From Leishmania mexicana MHOM/GT/2001/U1103 (Eukaryota > Euglenozoa > Kinetoplastea > Trypanosomatida > Trypanosomatidae): a stretch of 64,000 nt of DNA. A program made the position numbers and the translations under genes. Position 1 is the first letter of the stretch, and every line of letters begins with the position of its first letter. Below the pieces are notes generated by a model that made no database searches, was not told where the DNA came from, and saw nothing but the letters and a program-made list of their open reading frames with translations. The stretch lies in NCBI RefSeq assembly GCF_000234665.1, contig NC_018318.1, positions 62,001-126,000 on the forward strand. Direction: 5' to 3'. Positions 19,909 to 28,505 of this stretch are shown here, piece by piece.

Positions 19909-20671
19909 TGCGCGTGCCGAGTCGCCTGTCCCGGGAGGCTGTTGAGCTGCGCCAAGAATCGATCTTCTCGCACCCGCCCTCTTTCTCTCTCCGTGTGTGT
20001 GTGTGTTCCTCCACACTCTGTCAGATCCTCCTTACTTCACTGCACACGCTGCATGTGCGCATCCGCACAGCAGCAACCCGTCACAAAGACGCACAGCCTC
20101 TCCGCCCTGTGTCCTCAGCACCGAAAGATGGCAGGAAGAGCGCAGCCGAAGATGAAGGGCATCAAAGGGCAGGCCCTTCAGGAATGCGTCGATGTGCAGG
20201 ACGGCACGGGCTCATCGCCCCCTCGTTCACACCGGCTCACTTCTCAGAGCGAACGGCGAGAGGCGCGTCTTGCCGATTCACCCGCGTTGCTTCGAGAATG
20301 TATTCCGTCGCCGCCTTCATCCGCGCGACTCTCCTCCACGCACACCCTTCCTCCCTTTTCGCCTCTTGCTCCCACCCCCTCTGCCCCTTACCTGCGCGCG
20401 CGTGTGTGCGTGTGCGTGCACACGCGATAACGGGTGGATCCCTGCATGGCATCTCTAGCATTGTATCGCTGTGCAGCCACTCTGCATCCTCTCCCTCTCT
20501 CTATTTACTTCTGTTCGCCAGTCTTTCCTTGTCTTCGTGGCTCTCTGTGGTCCCCATCACCCACCCACCCCCACACACACACACCTCCGCCTCTCCGCAG
20601 ACAAGCACGCATTGGAACAACCAGCTGCTCTGTGCCACAGCGTACCACCATCACCACAGCGCATCGTCACC
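19909..20671. other. Spacer before proteasome alpha3
   Basis: No gene is supported; it is pyrimidine-rich with CA repeats at 20570-20583. Confidence 0.55.
20599..20600 (+). promoter_or_regulatory. Predicted spliced-leader acceptor for proteasome alpha3
   Basis: The sequence cctccgcctctccgcag ends in this AG, 72 nt before the ATG at 20672, with no ATG in between. Confidence 0.55.
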
Positions 20672-21529
20672 ATGTCTCACCGGTACGACTCCCGCACCAC
20701 CACCTTCTCCCCTGAAGGCCGCCTCTACCAGGTGGAGTACGCCGTGGAGGCGATTCAGCAGGCCGGCACCGTCATCGGCGTGTGCACGAAGGACGGCGTC
20801 GTGCTGGCGGGTGAGAAGATGGTGCCACACCCGCTCTTTGATAATGAAAATATGCAGGACAAGAACACCAGCGGGGAGAAGATGTACAAGATCGCCGAGC
20901 ACATCGGTTGCAGCGTGGCGGGCGTGACGTCGGATGCGTACGCCTTACTGAACTACGCTCGGCTTTCGGCACTGCGCCACCAGTACACCTTCCAGGAGCC
21001 GATGGCGATCGAGGATCTCTGCCGCATCCTGTGTGACGAGAAGCAGCTCTACACGCAGTACGGCGGTGTGCGCCCCTACGGTGTGTCCTTCCTGCTCATC
21101 GGGTGGGACCGCTACTATGGTTATCAGCTCTACTCCACGGAGCCAAGCGGTGACTACAGCGCATGGAGTGCGTACGCGATCGGCCAGAACGATCAAGTGG
21201 CGCACTCACTCTTGAAGAAGGACTGGCACGAGAACATGACGCTAGAGGATGGCATGCTGCTGGCACTGCGGGTGCTGGGCAAGACGATGGACACGGCAAA
21301 GATCGACCTCGCCCGGGTGGAGGTGGCGGTGATGCGCAAGGTGCCCGCTTCGAACGTTGATCAGCTGCTCGACCCGTTCAAGCATCACCCCAAGACGACG
21401 CCTCAGTTTCAGATTCTCGCCCTTAGTGAACTGAAGCCGCACGCCGAACGCGCTGACCAGGCCAGGGAGGCGGAGGAGCAGGCCGAGGCGGAGCGCCAGC
21501 GCCAGCAGGAGCAGGCTCTGGAGTCGTAA
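20672..21529 (+). CDS. 20S proteasome alpha3 subunit (PSMA4/PRE9 type)
   Basis: The 285-residue protein starts MSHRYDSRTTTFSPEGR and carries the proteasome alpha signature through LYQVEYAVEAI, as in the human PSMA4 (alpha3) subunit. Other shared blocks are CSVAGVTSDA, YTQYGGVRPYGVSFL, IGWDRYYGYQLY and PSGDYSAW. Alpha subunits form the outer ring of the 20S core, gate substrate entry and dock the 19S or PA26 activators; they have no catalytic Thr. The C-terminal ~35 residues are an acidic, Glu/Gln/Arg-rich helix similar in character to the charged tail of PSMA4. The frame is open 67 codons upstream, but the family-conserved N-terminus and the splice site fix the start at 20672. Confidence 0.96.
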   Translation: MSHRYDSRTTTFSPEGRLYQVEYAVEAIQQAGTVIGVCTKDGVVLAGEKMVPHPLFDNENMQDKNTSGEKMYKIAEHIGCSVAGVTSDAYALLNYARLSALRHQYTFQEPMAIEDLCRILCDEKQLYTQYGGVRPYGVSFLLIGWDRYYGYQLYSTEPSGDYSAWSAYAIGQNDQVAHSLLKKDWHENMTLEDGMLLALRVLGKTMDTAKIDLARVEVAVMRKVPASNVDQLLDPFKHHPKTTPQFQILALSELKPHAERADQAREAEEQAEAERQRQQEQALES

Positions 21530-21550
21530 AGCCTCCGCGTGCGCTTGGGG

Positions 21551-21552
<2 letters not shown>

Positions 21553-21587
<35 letters not shown>
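21553..21587. repeat. (TG)17 microsatellite
   Basis: 35 nt of uninterrupted TG, 23 nt after the proteasome alpha3 stop codon, so in its 3' UTR. Confidence 0.9.
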
Positions 21588-21589
<2 letters not shown>

Positions 21590-23111
21590 GGGGTATGTGA
21601 CTGATATATACGTTGCGCACTCAGAAGAGGAGACACAGGAAGAGAGGAAGACCGATAGAAGACAAAGGTCTCGGCACGGGCCCCGCAGCCGCACGAAGAC
21701 ACATCCCTCGTTGACATATGCCGCACGTATGCGTTCAAGTGACATCCACGCTCAACCGCAGGCCCCGGCGTGAGGTGAGCGGCCGTAGGGGCGTCGCTCT
21801 CCAAGCATATACAGGTATGCCAAACATCCCCTCCCTCCCGGCTCCGTCCTCCAGCCTCAACGTGTGTACGCGCGCGAGGCTGTGTGGACGGTGAGGGTGG
21901 GGGAGGTGAGGGTGGAGGGGAGGAGGGGGTCATCACTAGCGGCCATCCGCGGCCCCCTCCCCTTCCCCCCTCCTCCACCTCCTTGCTCGTTTTCTCGTAC
22001 ACCATTGCCCTCCCCCACTCCTTCCCCTCGTGTTCTCTCCTCCCTAAAGCAGGCCACCACGTCTGTCTGGGCAGGTGTGCGCGTGTGCGTGCGTGCGTGC
22101 GCAAGACTCAGCGCGGTTTCGTTCTTATTGTTCTCCTTGGGTTGTGTGCGTGTGCTCCTTTATTCTGTCAAGGCCGTATCTGCGTCCTTCCCTGTGTGTG
22201 TGTGTGTGTGTGTGTTTGGGGGGTGGCGGGGGCGATCTGATGTACGGCGGCGAAGTCCAACAAGCGAAGAGGAAAAAGATGAAGGGGCATACCATCGGAT
22301 TCGGCGCGTGCAGGTGTGTCGATGCGTGCGCCCGTCCGTCCGTGCGTTGCCCGCTGGGCTGGCCTGCCTATCTGTATATCTATCTATATATCTATGTGTG
22401 TGTGGGGGGGGTGCATGGATGGAAGGGCAGAGGGAGTTCGCGAGTTTATGTGTTGCACAGGGTGATGGTCTTCTCCGATTGAACAAAGCGAGTACAGCGC
22501 CGAACGTGTGAAGCAGACAACGTGGGACTTGCGCGCGCACGAACAGGTAGTAGACAGCATCACGACCCACCCCACGCACACACACACAGGCACATGTGTA
22601 GCGCGTCGAAGCCTCGATGCGGCGCCTGTGTCTCAGCGTGTGCGGGTGTTCTTGTTGTGTGGATGCGCGAGCGCACACTCACTCATGTTTCTGCTTCGTC
22701 CCTCCTCCCCTCCCCCCTACACACCCTCCCCGTCTTCCTCTCTCTCCTGCCGGCTTTCGACGCCGTCCCATCACCGACACACATACACGTGTGCGTGTAT
22801 GCATGCGCCATCTTTTCCGCACCGACTCTGGCAGTGGCCACACGCAGTACAAAACCTCTCTTGCCTTCCTCTCTCTCACCCACACCACACCACCACGCGT
22901 TCACTGACCCGCCTACCCACAAACACCTCTATAACGATCTGTCACTTCCCCACCCACCCACCGACCCCCCAAGCCCCTCTAGCTCCCTCCGCCACATCCA
23001 CCACCGCCACAGCCCTGGCCCTTATCACACGGTCCTCCCCCCACCTACCCTCCCACACGCGCGTACGAGCTTCTCCTTGGCGTCTCCGCCTGTGCAGAGG
23101 AAGAGCGGGGG

Positions 23112-23133
23112 CAGATATATATATATATATCTG
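23112..23133. repeat. 22-bp AT palindrome
   Basis: CAG and CTG flank a run of AT dinucleotides, giving a perfect inverted repeat able to extrude or, as RNA, fold on itself. Confidence 0.8.
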
Positions 23134-23935
23134 AAGGGGAGACAGGAGGGGAGGCGGACAAACATAGATAAAGGCACACGCGTGCACAGGGCCACCTGCC
23201 GACGCTGCCGACGCTTCTTCGTTGACACACATCCGCCCTCTCTCTCCCCCTTCTTCTGCTTCTCGTTGCGTCGTCGTTCTTCTCTCGGGACCTCGACCCA
23301 CCGAGCCAAGCCCAGCCCTTCTACCCCACATCGCAGCTTGGCGCCCTGCCCCTCCCTCTCTACCCATTCGCGCTTCTTCTTGTCGTCCCGCGTTGTTTTC
23401 CTTGAGTGCACCCCCACACCTGTCACTCTAGCAGCGTGCGTGTGCGCTGCATCTTTCTTCTGTTGGCTGCACGCATCAGCAGCAGTCGTAGACACCCATA
23501 CGTGCGGCTCCCCCAACCAGTGGGCCATATCCACCTAGCGCACAAGCACGGACTACACGCACAAGCCACTTGTCGCTGCTCATCATTTTTTTTTCCGTTT
23601 CTGTCCTCTCTCCGTAGTCCTTTCGCTCTCGTCGTTGGATTTCTGGCCTGTCAGCGTGTGTCCTCTTCGGTCTCTGAGCTGATCACAACTCGTGTGTCAT
23701 TGCCCTCGCCATCGATCCACCGCTCACCCACCCACTCGCCCATCCCCTCCCCCTCGTCCCCCACTCTGTCTCGCTGCAGCACTTGTGTCATTAGTTTTAT
23801 TCGCGCCGGCCAAGGGCCGTCCGCATCCGCACACGCGGTCAGAGATCCACGCGCACACAAGGCACACCGATACCGCATTCGTGCCTCTCCACTATAGTGC
23901 AAGGAGGCACTGCGTGCGTCTAGCTGTGTCTAGTC

Positions 23936-23936
<1 letters not shown>

Positions 23937-23973
<37 letters not shown>
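23937..23973. repeat. (TG)18 microsatellite upstream of POT1
   Basis: 37 nt of uninterrupted TG, about 65 nt before the predicted splice acceptor of the transporter gene. Confidence 0.9.
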
Positions 23974-23980
<7 letters not shown>

Positions 23981-24039
23981 TCCTACTTCTTGTGTTGGTT
24001 GTTTGCGGTGGTGGCACAACCACACTCACCACATCTCGC

Positions 24040-24041
24040 AG
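24040..24041 (+). promoter_or_regulatory. Last possible splice acceptor AG before POT1
   Basis: This AG (context cacatctcgcag) is the last AG before the start codon: no AG dinucleotide occurs from here to the ATG at 24295. The mature 5' leader must therefore be at least 253 nt, and it contains no upstream ATG when this AG is used. Confidence 0.5.
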
Positions 24042-24294
24042 GCGCCTCAAACTTTGCTGTTTATTTCTCGTTAAATATTCTTGGCTTGACGCCGTTGCCG
24101 CCTTCGCTGTGTGTGCACGCCGGCATAATCGGCCCCTCCCCCTCCCTTGCTCGTTTTCTCTCTTACATCCGCGTGTTTGCCATCCCGCCCTCAAACTCGC
24201 TGTTGCGGGCGGCTGTGCTGTATCTGCCCCTCTCCTCCGCCGATTTTCACCGATCGTCCGCCGACCTCACCCCCCCCCACACACACTGGGTGGG

Positions 24295-26706
24295 ATGCGC
24301 CATGCCCGCGAACGCGGTGCAGCTACGGATGATGCACACGCTGACGACAGCGATCTCGTCCACGCACCGTCAAAGACGAAAGATGTCGTCAGCGTGAATG
24401 GCATCTCGCTCGGCTGCGGTCGCAGCGAAGACGAGAAGCTGGCCACCTCTGCGAACGGCAAGTCGGGTCGCTCGCGCCGCCACGTTGAAGCCATCTTCCA
24501 CCCGGAGCTGCGCCGCACCAAGGAGGTGATTCGGCGCCCAGAGTGGGTGCGCCGCGCTGGCGAATGTGTCGCCCATCGCGGCTCTCTCAGCACCATCGCT
24601 CTCTTCGGCATCATGTTCGCCAATTGTGTTGGCGGCGGCTACGGCTTCGAGGATGGCATCGGGTCGGCTGGCCCCCTCATCACGCTTGTTGTGTGTGGTA
24701 TCTTGCCGTGGATGTGGGCCTTCCCTACCGGGTTGGCTGTCGCCGAGCTGTCCACCGCCGTGCCGAGCAACTCGGGTGTGCTGATGTGGGCGAACGCGGC
24801 GTTCCCCCCCTTCGTGTCGTTTATGTGCATTCTGGCGACCATCTTCATCACCTTCATCGGCAATGCCACGTACCCAAACCTCACGGCCGAGTACGCGCAG
24901 CAGCTGGGCAACCTCAAAAGCGCCCCGGTGGCGGGTGTGAAGGTCGGTGTGGTGGCGCTCTGCTGCATGCTCAACTGCATCGGCGTCGAGATCGTCGGCA
25001 ACTCCTCCCTCATCCTCTGTGCCATCACCATTTTGCCCTTCTCGCTGCTGACGGTGATCCAGCTCTTCTCGAGGGGCTTCAACAAGGCGGTGCTGTATGT
25101 GGACGTGACGAAGGTGAAGTGGGCCGAGTTCTTCTCCATCATTAGCTGGAACTACGCCAACATTGAAAATGCTGGCGCTGTCGTCGAGGAAGTCGCCAAC
25201 CCGCGCAGGGCGCTCCCAAAGGCCATGATGATGCTCATGCTGAGCACGTACGTCGGCTACGTCATGCCGATGCTCGCTGGCGTGAGCGCCATGGGTATTG
25301 ATCAGGACTACTCGAAGTGGAAGGCGGGGCACTGGCCTGAGGTGGCGAAGATAATCGCCGGTGACTGGCTCAAGTACATGCTGTTCGCCGGCGCGCTGCT
25401 CAGCGGCATCGGTTTCACCCTGACCAGCATGTGCTGCACGAGCCGCCTGCTGGCAGGCATGGGCACGATGCAGATGTTCCCCAAGAAGGTGTCGAGGGTG
25501 ATTGGCTACTACCATCCGCGCCTCGGCACTCCCATCCCGGCCATCCTCATCAACTCCCTCGTCACCCTTGTCTTCAGCGTGAGCATGGAGTTCACCAGCG
25601 TCGTATCGCTGTGTCAGTCTATCTACTGCCTCCGCATGCTACTCATCTATGCGTCGCTCGTCAAGCTGCGCATCGACTATCCAGACCTGCCACGGCCCTA
25701 CGCACTCCCCTTCAGCACCTGCATGACGGCAATTGTGCTGCTGCCGGCGGCGGCCTTTTCGCTGATGGCATCGATCGTGTCAGCCATGACCTCCCTCGGC
25801 ATAGGCGTGGCGCTTGTTGGCTTCGTTGTTGTTGGAAGTGGTGTTTCGTGGCTGTACTGCCGCATCTTTGCCCGCAACGGCTTTCAAGGCGTCATTGTGC
25901 AATGCGAGGTGTCCTCCGGTGACGACGCGGAGGCCGGCGCGGGCGACGGTGTCAACGACAGCGCGCTGAGCGAGGGCGTCTTCTACGCGGATGAAGAGCG
26001 CAACAGCGGCGAGACGGTGGACGATCTTCTGCTCGGTATTTTGCCGATGCCTCTGGCCTCACCCGAGCCGTTTACACCGACCGCCTTGCCGCGCGGCAGC
26101 GAAGTCAGTCCCAGTCAGCTGCACGTGCGGCGTGGGATGACAGACCGCGAGGCCATCCGCAGTCAGGCGGGAGAGGAGCTAATTGGCATGGAGTACACCC
26201 CTCAGGATGGGCCCGGCATGGATATAATGTTTGTGAACAACAGCGCGACAGCGCATGCACTGGGGTGCAGCGCCGCTGGCTGCTCCCCAACCAGCGGCTT
26301 CCCTACCTACAGGGTCGCCTGCGGCGCCGAGACGACCATGCGTCACCGCCACCGCGTCCGAAGCCACGGCGCCGGTGGCGACGGAGGAGGTACGACCAAC
26401 AGCAGCAACTACGGTCCGGCCGTGAGCGGCGAGGAGAGCGGCGAGGAGACCGATATCACCCCCGCGGAGCACAGCGGTGGCGGCTTTACATTGTCAGCTA
26501 CAGGTCTGCCTGGGCCGGTGCTGTCGACAGCGCCGCCGCAACTGATGTTGAGCCCACAGCAGATTCTCCTCAATGTGCCGGCCGCTGGCAGTTGGAGCAG
26601 CAGCCGATCTCCAACGCCAGTCAGCGGCCGCCGCAGCCCGATCTTGACAGGCGCCATAAATATGAGCACTACCAGGAAACCGCCCCCTCCCCCCACCTCT
26701 CTGTAA
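24295..26706 (+). CDS. POT1: Polyamine transporter of the APC superfamily (POT1-like)
   Basis: The 803-residue protein has about 100 hydrophilic residues first, then an APC-fold permease core at about 100-535 with some 12 hydrophobic segments, then a 265-residue hydrophilic Gly/Ser/Pro-rich tail, presumably cytosolic. The first membrane helix carries the unwound glycine-rich stretch GGGYGFEDGIGSAGP, and the conserved block WNYANIENAGAVVEEVANP with PRRALPKA is typical of the eukaryotic polyamine/L-type branch. The length equals that I remember for Leishmania major POT1, a plasma-membrane putrescine/spermidine importer. The start is the only ATG after a 254-nt stretch lacking AG, so the longer upstream open frame is not used. 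A general amino acid permease is the alternative; the polyamine role is inferred from family and length. Confidence 0.85.
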   Translation: MRHARERGAATDDAHADDSDLVHAPSKTKDVVSVNGISLGCGRSEDEKLATSANGKSGRSRRHVEAIFHPELRRTKEVIRRPEWVRRAGECVAHRGSLSTIALFGIMFANCVGGGYGFEDGIGSAGPLITLVVCGILPWMWAFPTGLAVAELSTAVPSNSGVLMWANAAFPPFVSFMCILATIFITFIGNATYPNLTAEYAQQLGNLKSAPVAGVKVGVVALCCMLNCIGVEIVGNSSLILCAITILPFSLLTVIQLFSRGFNKAVLYVDVTKVKWAEFFSIISWNYANIENAGAVVEEVANPRRALPKAMMMLMLSTYVGYVMPMLAGVSAMGIDQDYSKWKAGHWPEVAKIIAGDWLKYMLFAGALLSGIGFTLTSMCCTSRLLAGMGTMQMFPKKVSRVIGYYHPRLGTPIPAILINSLVTLVFSVSMEFTSVVSLCQSIYCLRMLLIYASLVKLRIDYPDLPRPYALPFSTCMTAIVLLPAAAFSLMASIVSAMTSLGIGVALVGFVVVGSGVSWLYCRIFARNGFQGVIVQCEVSSGDDAEAGAGDGVNDSALSEGVFYADEERNSGETVDDLLLGILPMPLASPEPFTPTALPRGSEVSPSQLHVRRGMTDREAIRSQAGEELIGMEYTPQDGPGMDIMFVNNSATAHALGCSAAGCSPTSGFPTYRVACGAETTMRHRHRVRSHGAGGDGGGTTNSSNYGPAVSGEESGEETDITPAEHSGGGFTLSATGLPGPVLSTAPPQLMLSPQQILLNVPAAGSWSSSRSPTPVSGRRSPILTGAINMSTTRKPPPPPTSL

Positions 26707-28257
26707 CCCCGAAGCTCCCCGCATCGGGTGCAGGCGCGGATGCTTGCTATGCACCACTGCCGTCCGAGCACATAGATGCGCATGCATGGTGGTGGTTGGT
26801 TGCGTGCTCTTTAAGTGCGTGTATGTGTGTGTGTGTGTGTGACGTTATGGCGAGCGAGGGCACGCCTCTTCTGTGCCGCGGACTCTCCCCTCGCCCACCC
26901 ACCCCCTCCACCCCTCACGTTCGTTTGCCAATTTCCAGAGAGCACCTCGCCAGAGACGCAGGCGGAGGGGGGGGTACGTAAGTACGAGGGTGGGTCAGTC
27001 TCGTCCAAGCTCCAGTCCTGTTATGTTTCTCCTTGCCTCGCTCTTGTATATATATTAGTGGTTTCGGTTGTTTATTTTCCGGTGTGTCTTTTGTGCGCCC
27101 ACTCGGTAGGCTCCTCTGAAAGAGGCGCCCTCTGTGTCCGTGTGTGTGTGTGTGTGTGTGTGGGTTGCTGTGTACACAACCATACCCCCACTCCGCCCTC
27201 GCGCGTTCTCTCCATCTCCCGTGCGCTGTGCGACCGATAAGTGACCCGCGTCAGCCCTTATGTTGTTGTTGTTTTTCGCGATATGTATATCCGTCTGCGG
27301 ATGAGGAGGATGTACCGACCCCTCTCTTGTGTGCATAAGGCATCCCAGGCCTGTCCACGACAACCTCGTTAACGTTAACGAACAACAGAAAAAGAAGAAG
27401 CAGAAGAAAACATCGAGAGAAATAGGCACACACACACACACACACACACGCACGGACACAAACCTTGTGTGTGCACACGCGAGTGCCTGCCCCACTCGCG
27501 CTGCCTCGATGACGGCATCAGCGCTCCTTCATTTTCCCTTTCCACCATTCCCTCTGCGAAACATCTGACCGAGAAACTCTGAAGTGGTGCGTGTGCGTGT
27601 GCTTGGTGGGCCCTGTGTGCCTTGCTCCTGCTCTGCTTCTTCCATCTCCTCTCACCCCACCTCGTCCATCTTTTCTCCAGAGAGCATCCAGAGTTGGCAA
27701 CGGTCTTTCAAACCTCTACGCAGTGCGCATCACACCCAATGCGCCAGGCGGCGACTGCACACGGATGCCGAGACTCACTGAAGTATATGTATGCACTTAC
27801 GCACAGGAGGCCCGTAACGACATGCGAATAGCCCCGCGCAGGCTCCCCTCCCCACCACACCCAACACACACACGCCTCCGCCCCCTCCTCCATTTACCGT
27901 CACATCTGTGCTGCTGCTGCTGCTGCTGATCTCCTCTTCCTTTGCCTGTTGCAGCTCACAAAGTCATTACCGCCCACTGTGCACGGGACTTTGTGTGTTC
28001 GCGTTGCACCGAAAAAAAAAGGAGGCCGCACCTGTCGGCGTGAAGCCGGAGGCCGTCTTGCCCCACTCTCCATCCACCACCCCCCGCATCCTCTCACCTA
28101 TTCGCGCGTGCGTGTGCTTTCTTTCTCTCTGTCGGCGGACTCTTCATCGCCTCCCTCCCCCAGCACACGCACACCTCCGACGTCCACTCACCCGCCCTTC
28201 ACCATCGCCGTCGTCGCTTCATACAGTGTCCCTCCCTCCCTCACTCTCTCTCTTTTA

Positions 28258-28259
28258 AG
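28258..28259 (+). promoter_or_regulatory. Candidate spliced-leader acceptor (distal) for the AAAP transporter
   Basis: A strong tract (tccctccctccctcactctctctcttttaag) ends here. Use of this AG would place a 15-codon uORF (28277-28324) in the leader; use of the nearer AG at 28318-28319 would cut it off. Confidence 0.45.
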
Positions 28260-28276
28260 TATCGTGTATCTGTTTT

Positions 28277-28324
28277 ATGTGTGTGTTATCCCTTCTACAC
28301 GTGGCTGCGTCTCTCCCAGCCTAG
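28277..28324 (+). other. Short upstream ORF in the AAAP transporter leader
   Basis: An ATG at 28277 opens 15 codons ending in TAG at 28322-28324, in a different frame from the transporter. It exists in the mRNA only if the distal acceptor at 28258-28259 is used. Confidence 0.3.
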
Positions 28325-28444
28325 TCGTGCACAGCAAACCCCCTCCCTGAGACCGCCGTCTGTCCGTCACCACCACCGCCACCACCACCCCAACCTTTCC
28401 CCTCCTCCGCCAAGACAAGCCGAACAGCCTCGCTGGCAAGCGCG

Positions 28445-28448
<4 letters not shown>

Positions 28449-28484
<36 letters not shown>
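28449..28484. repeat. (GT)18 microsatellite in the 5' leader
   Basis: 36 nt of uninterrupted GT end only 21 nt before the ATG at 28506, so both candidate mRNAs should contain the repeat. Confidence 0.9.
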
Positions 28485-28485
<1 letters not shown>

Positions 28486-28505
28486 ATTCACACCAGACAG
28501 CGGAC

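Larger units (their letters stand above)
21530..24294. other. 2.8-kb spacer before the polyamine transporter
   Basis: No gene is supported. ORFs of up to 338 codons cross it but consist of Ser/Pro/Thr/His-rich translations of C/T- and CA-rich DNA. It holds GT repeats, an AT palindrome at 23112-23133, a small predicted hairpin at 23881-23910 and the leader of the next gene. Confidence 0.55.
26707..28505. other. Spacer between the two transporter genes
   Basis: No gene is supported. It carries GT repeats at about 26818-26840 and 27139-27162, CA repeats at about 27427-27449, C/T-rich tracts in the right half and a GT repeat next to the following start codon. Confidence 0.55.

Noticed and set aside
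21864..23538. ORFs of 200-338 codons on the + strand between proteasome alpha3 and POT1
   Set aside because: Ser/Pro/His/Thr-rich translations of C/T- and CA-rich DNA, overlapping in several frames, with no domain and no consistent splice-site/ATG arrangement.
23692..24294. 200-residue N-terminal extension of POT1 in the open frame
   Set aside because: It has no ATG start, translates a TG repeat into a Cys/Val run, and the 803-residue form from 24295 matches the known family length.
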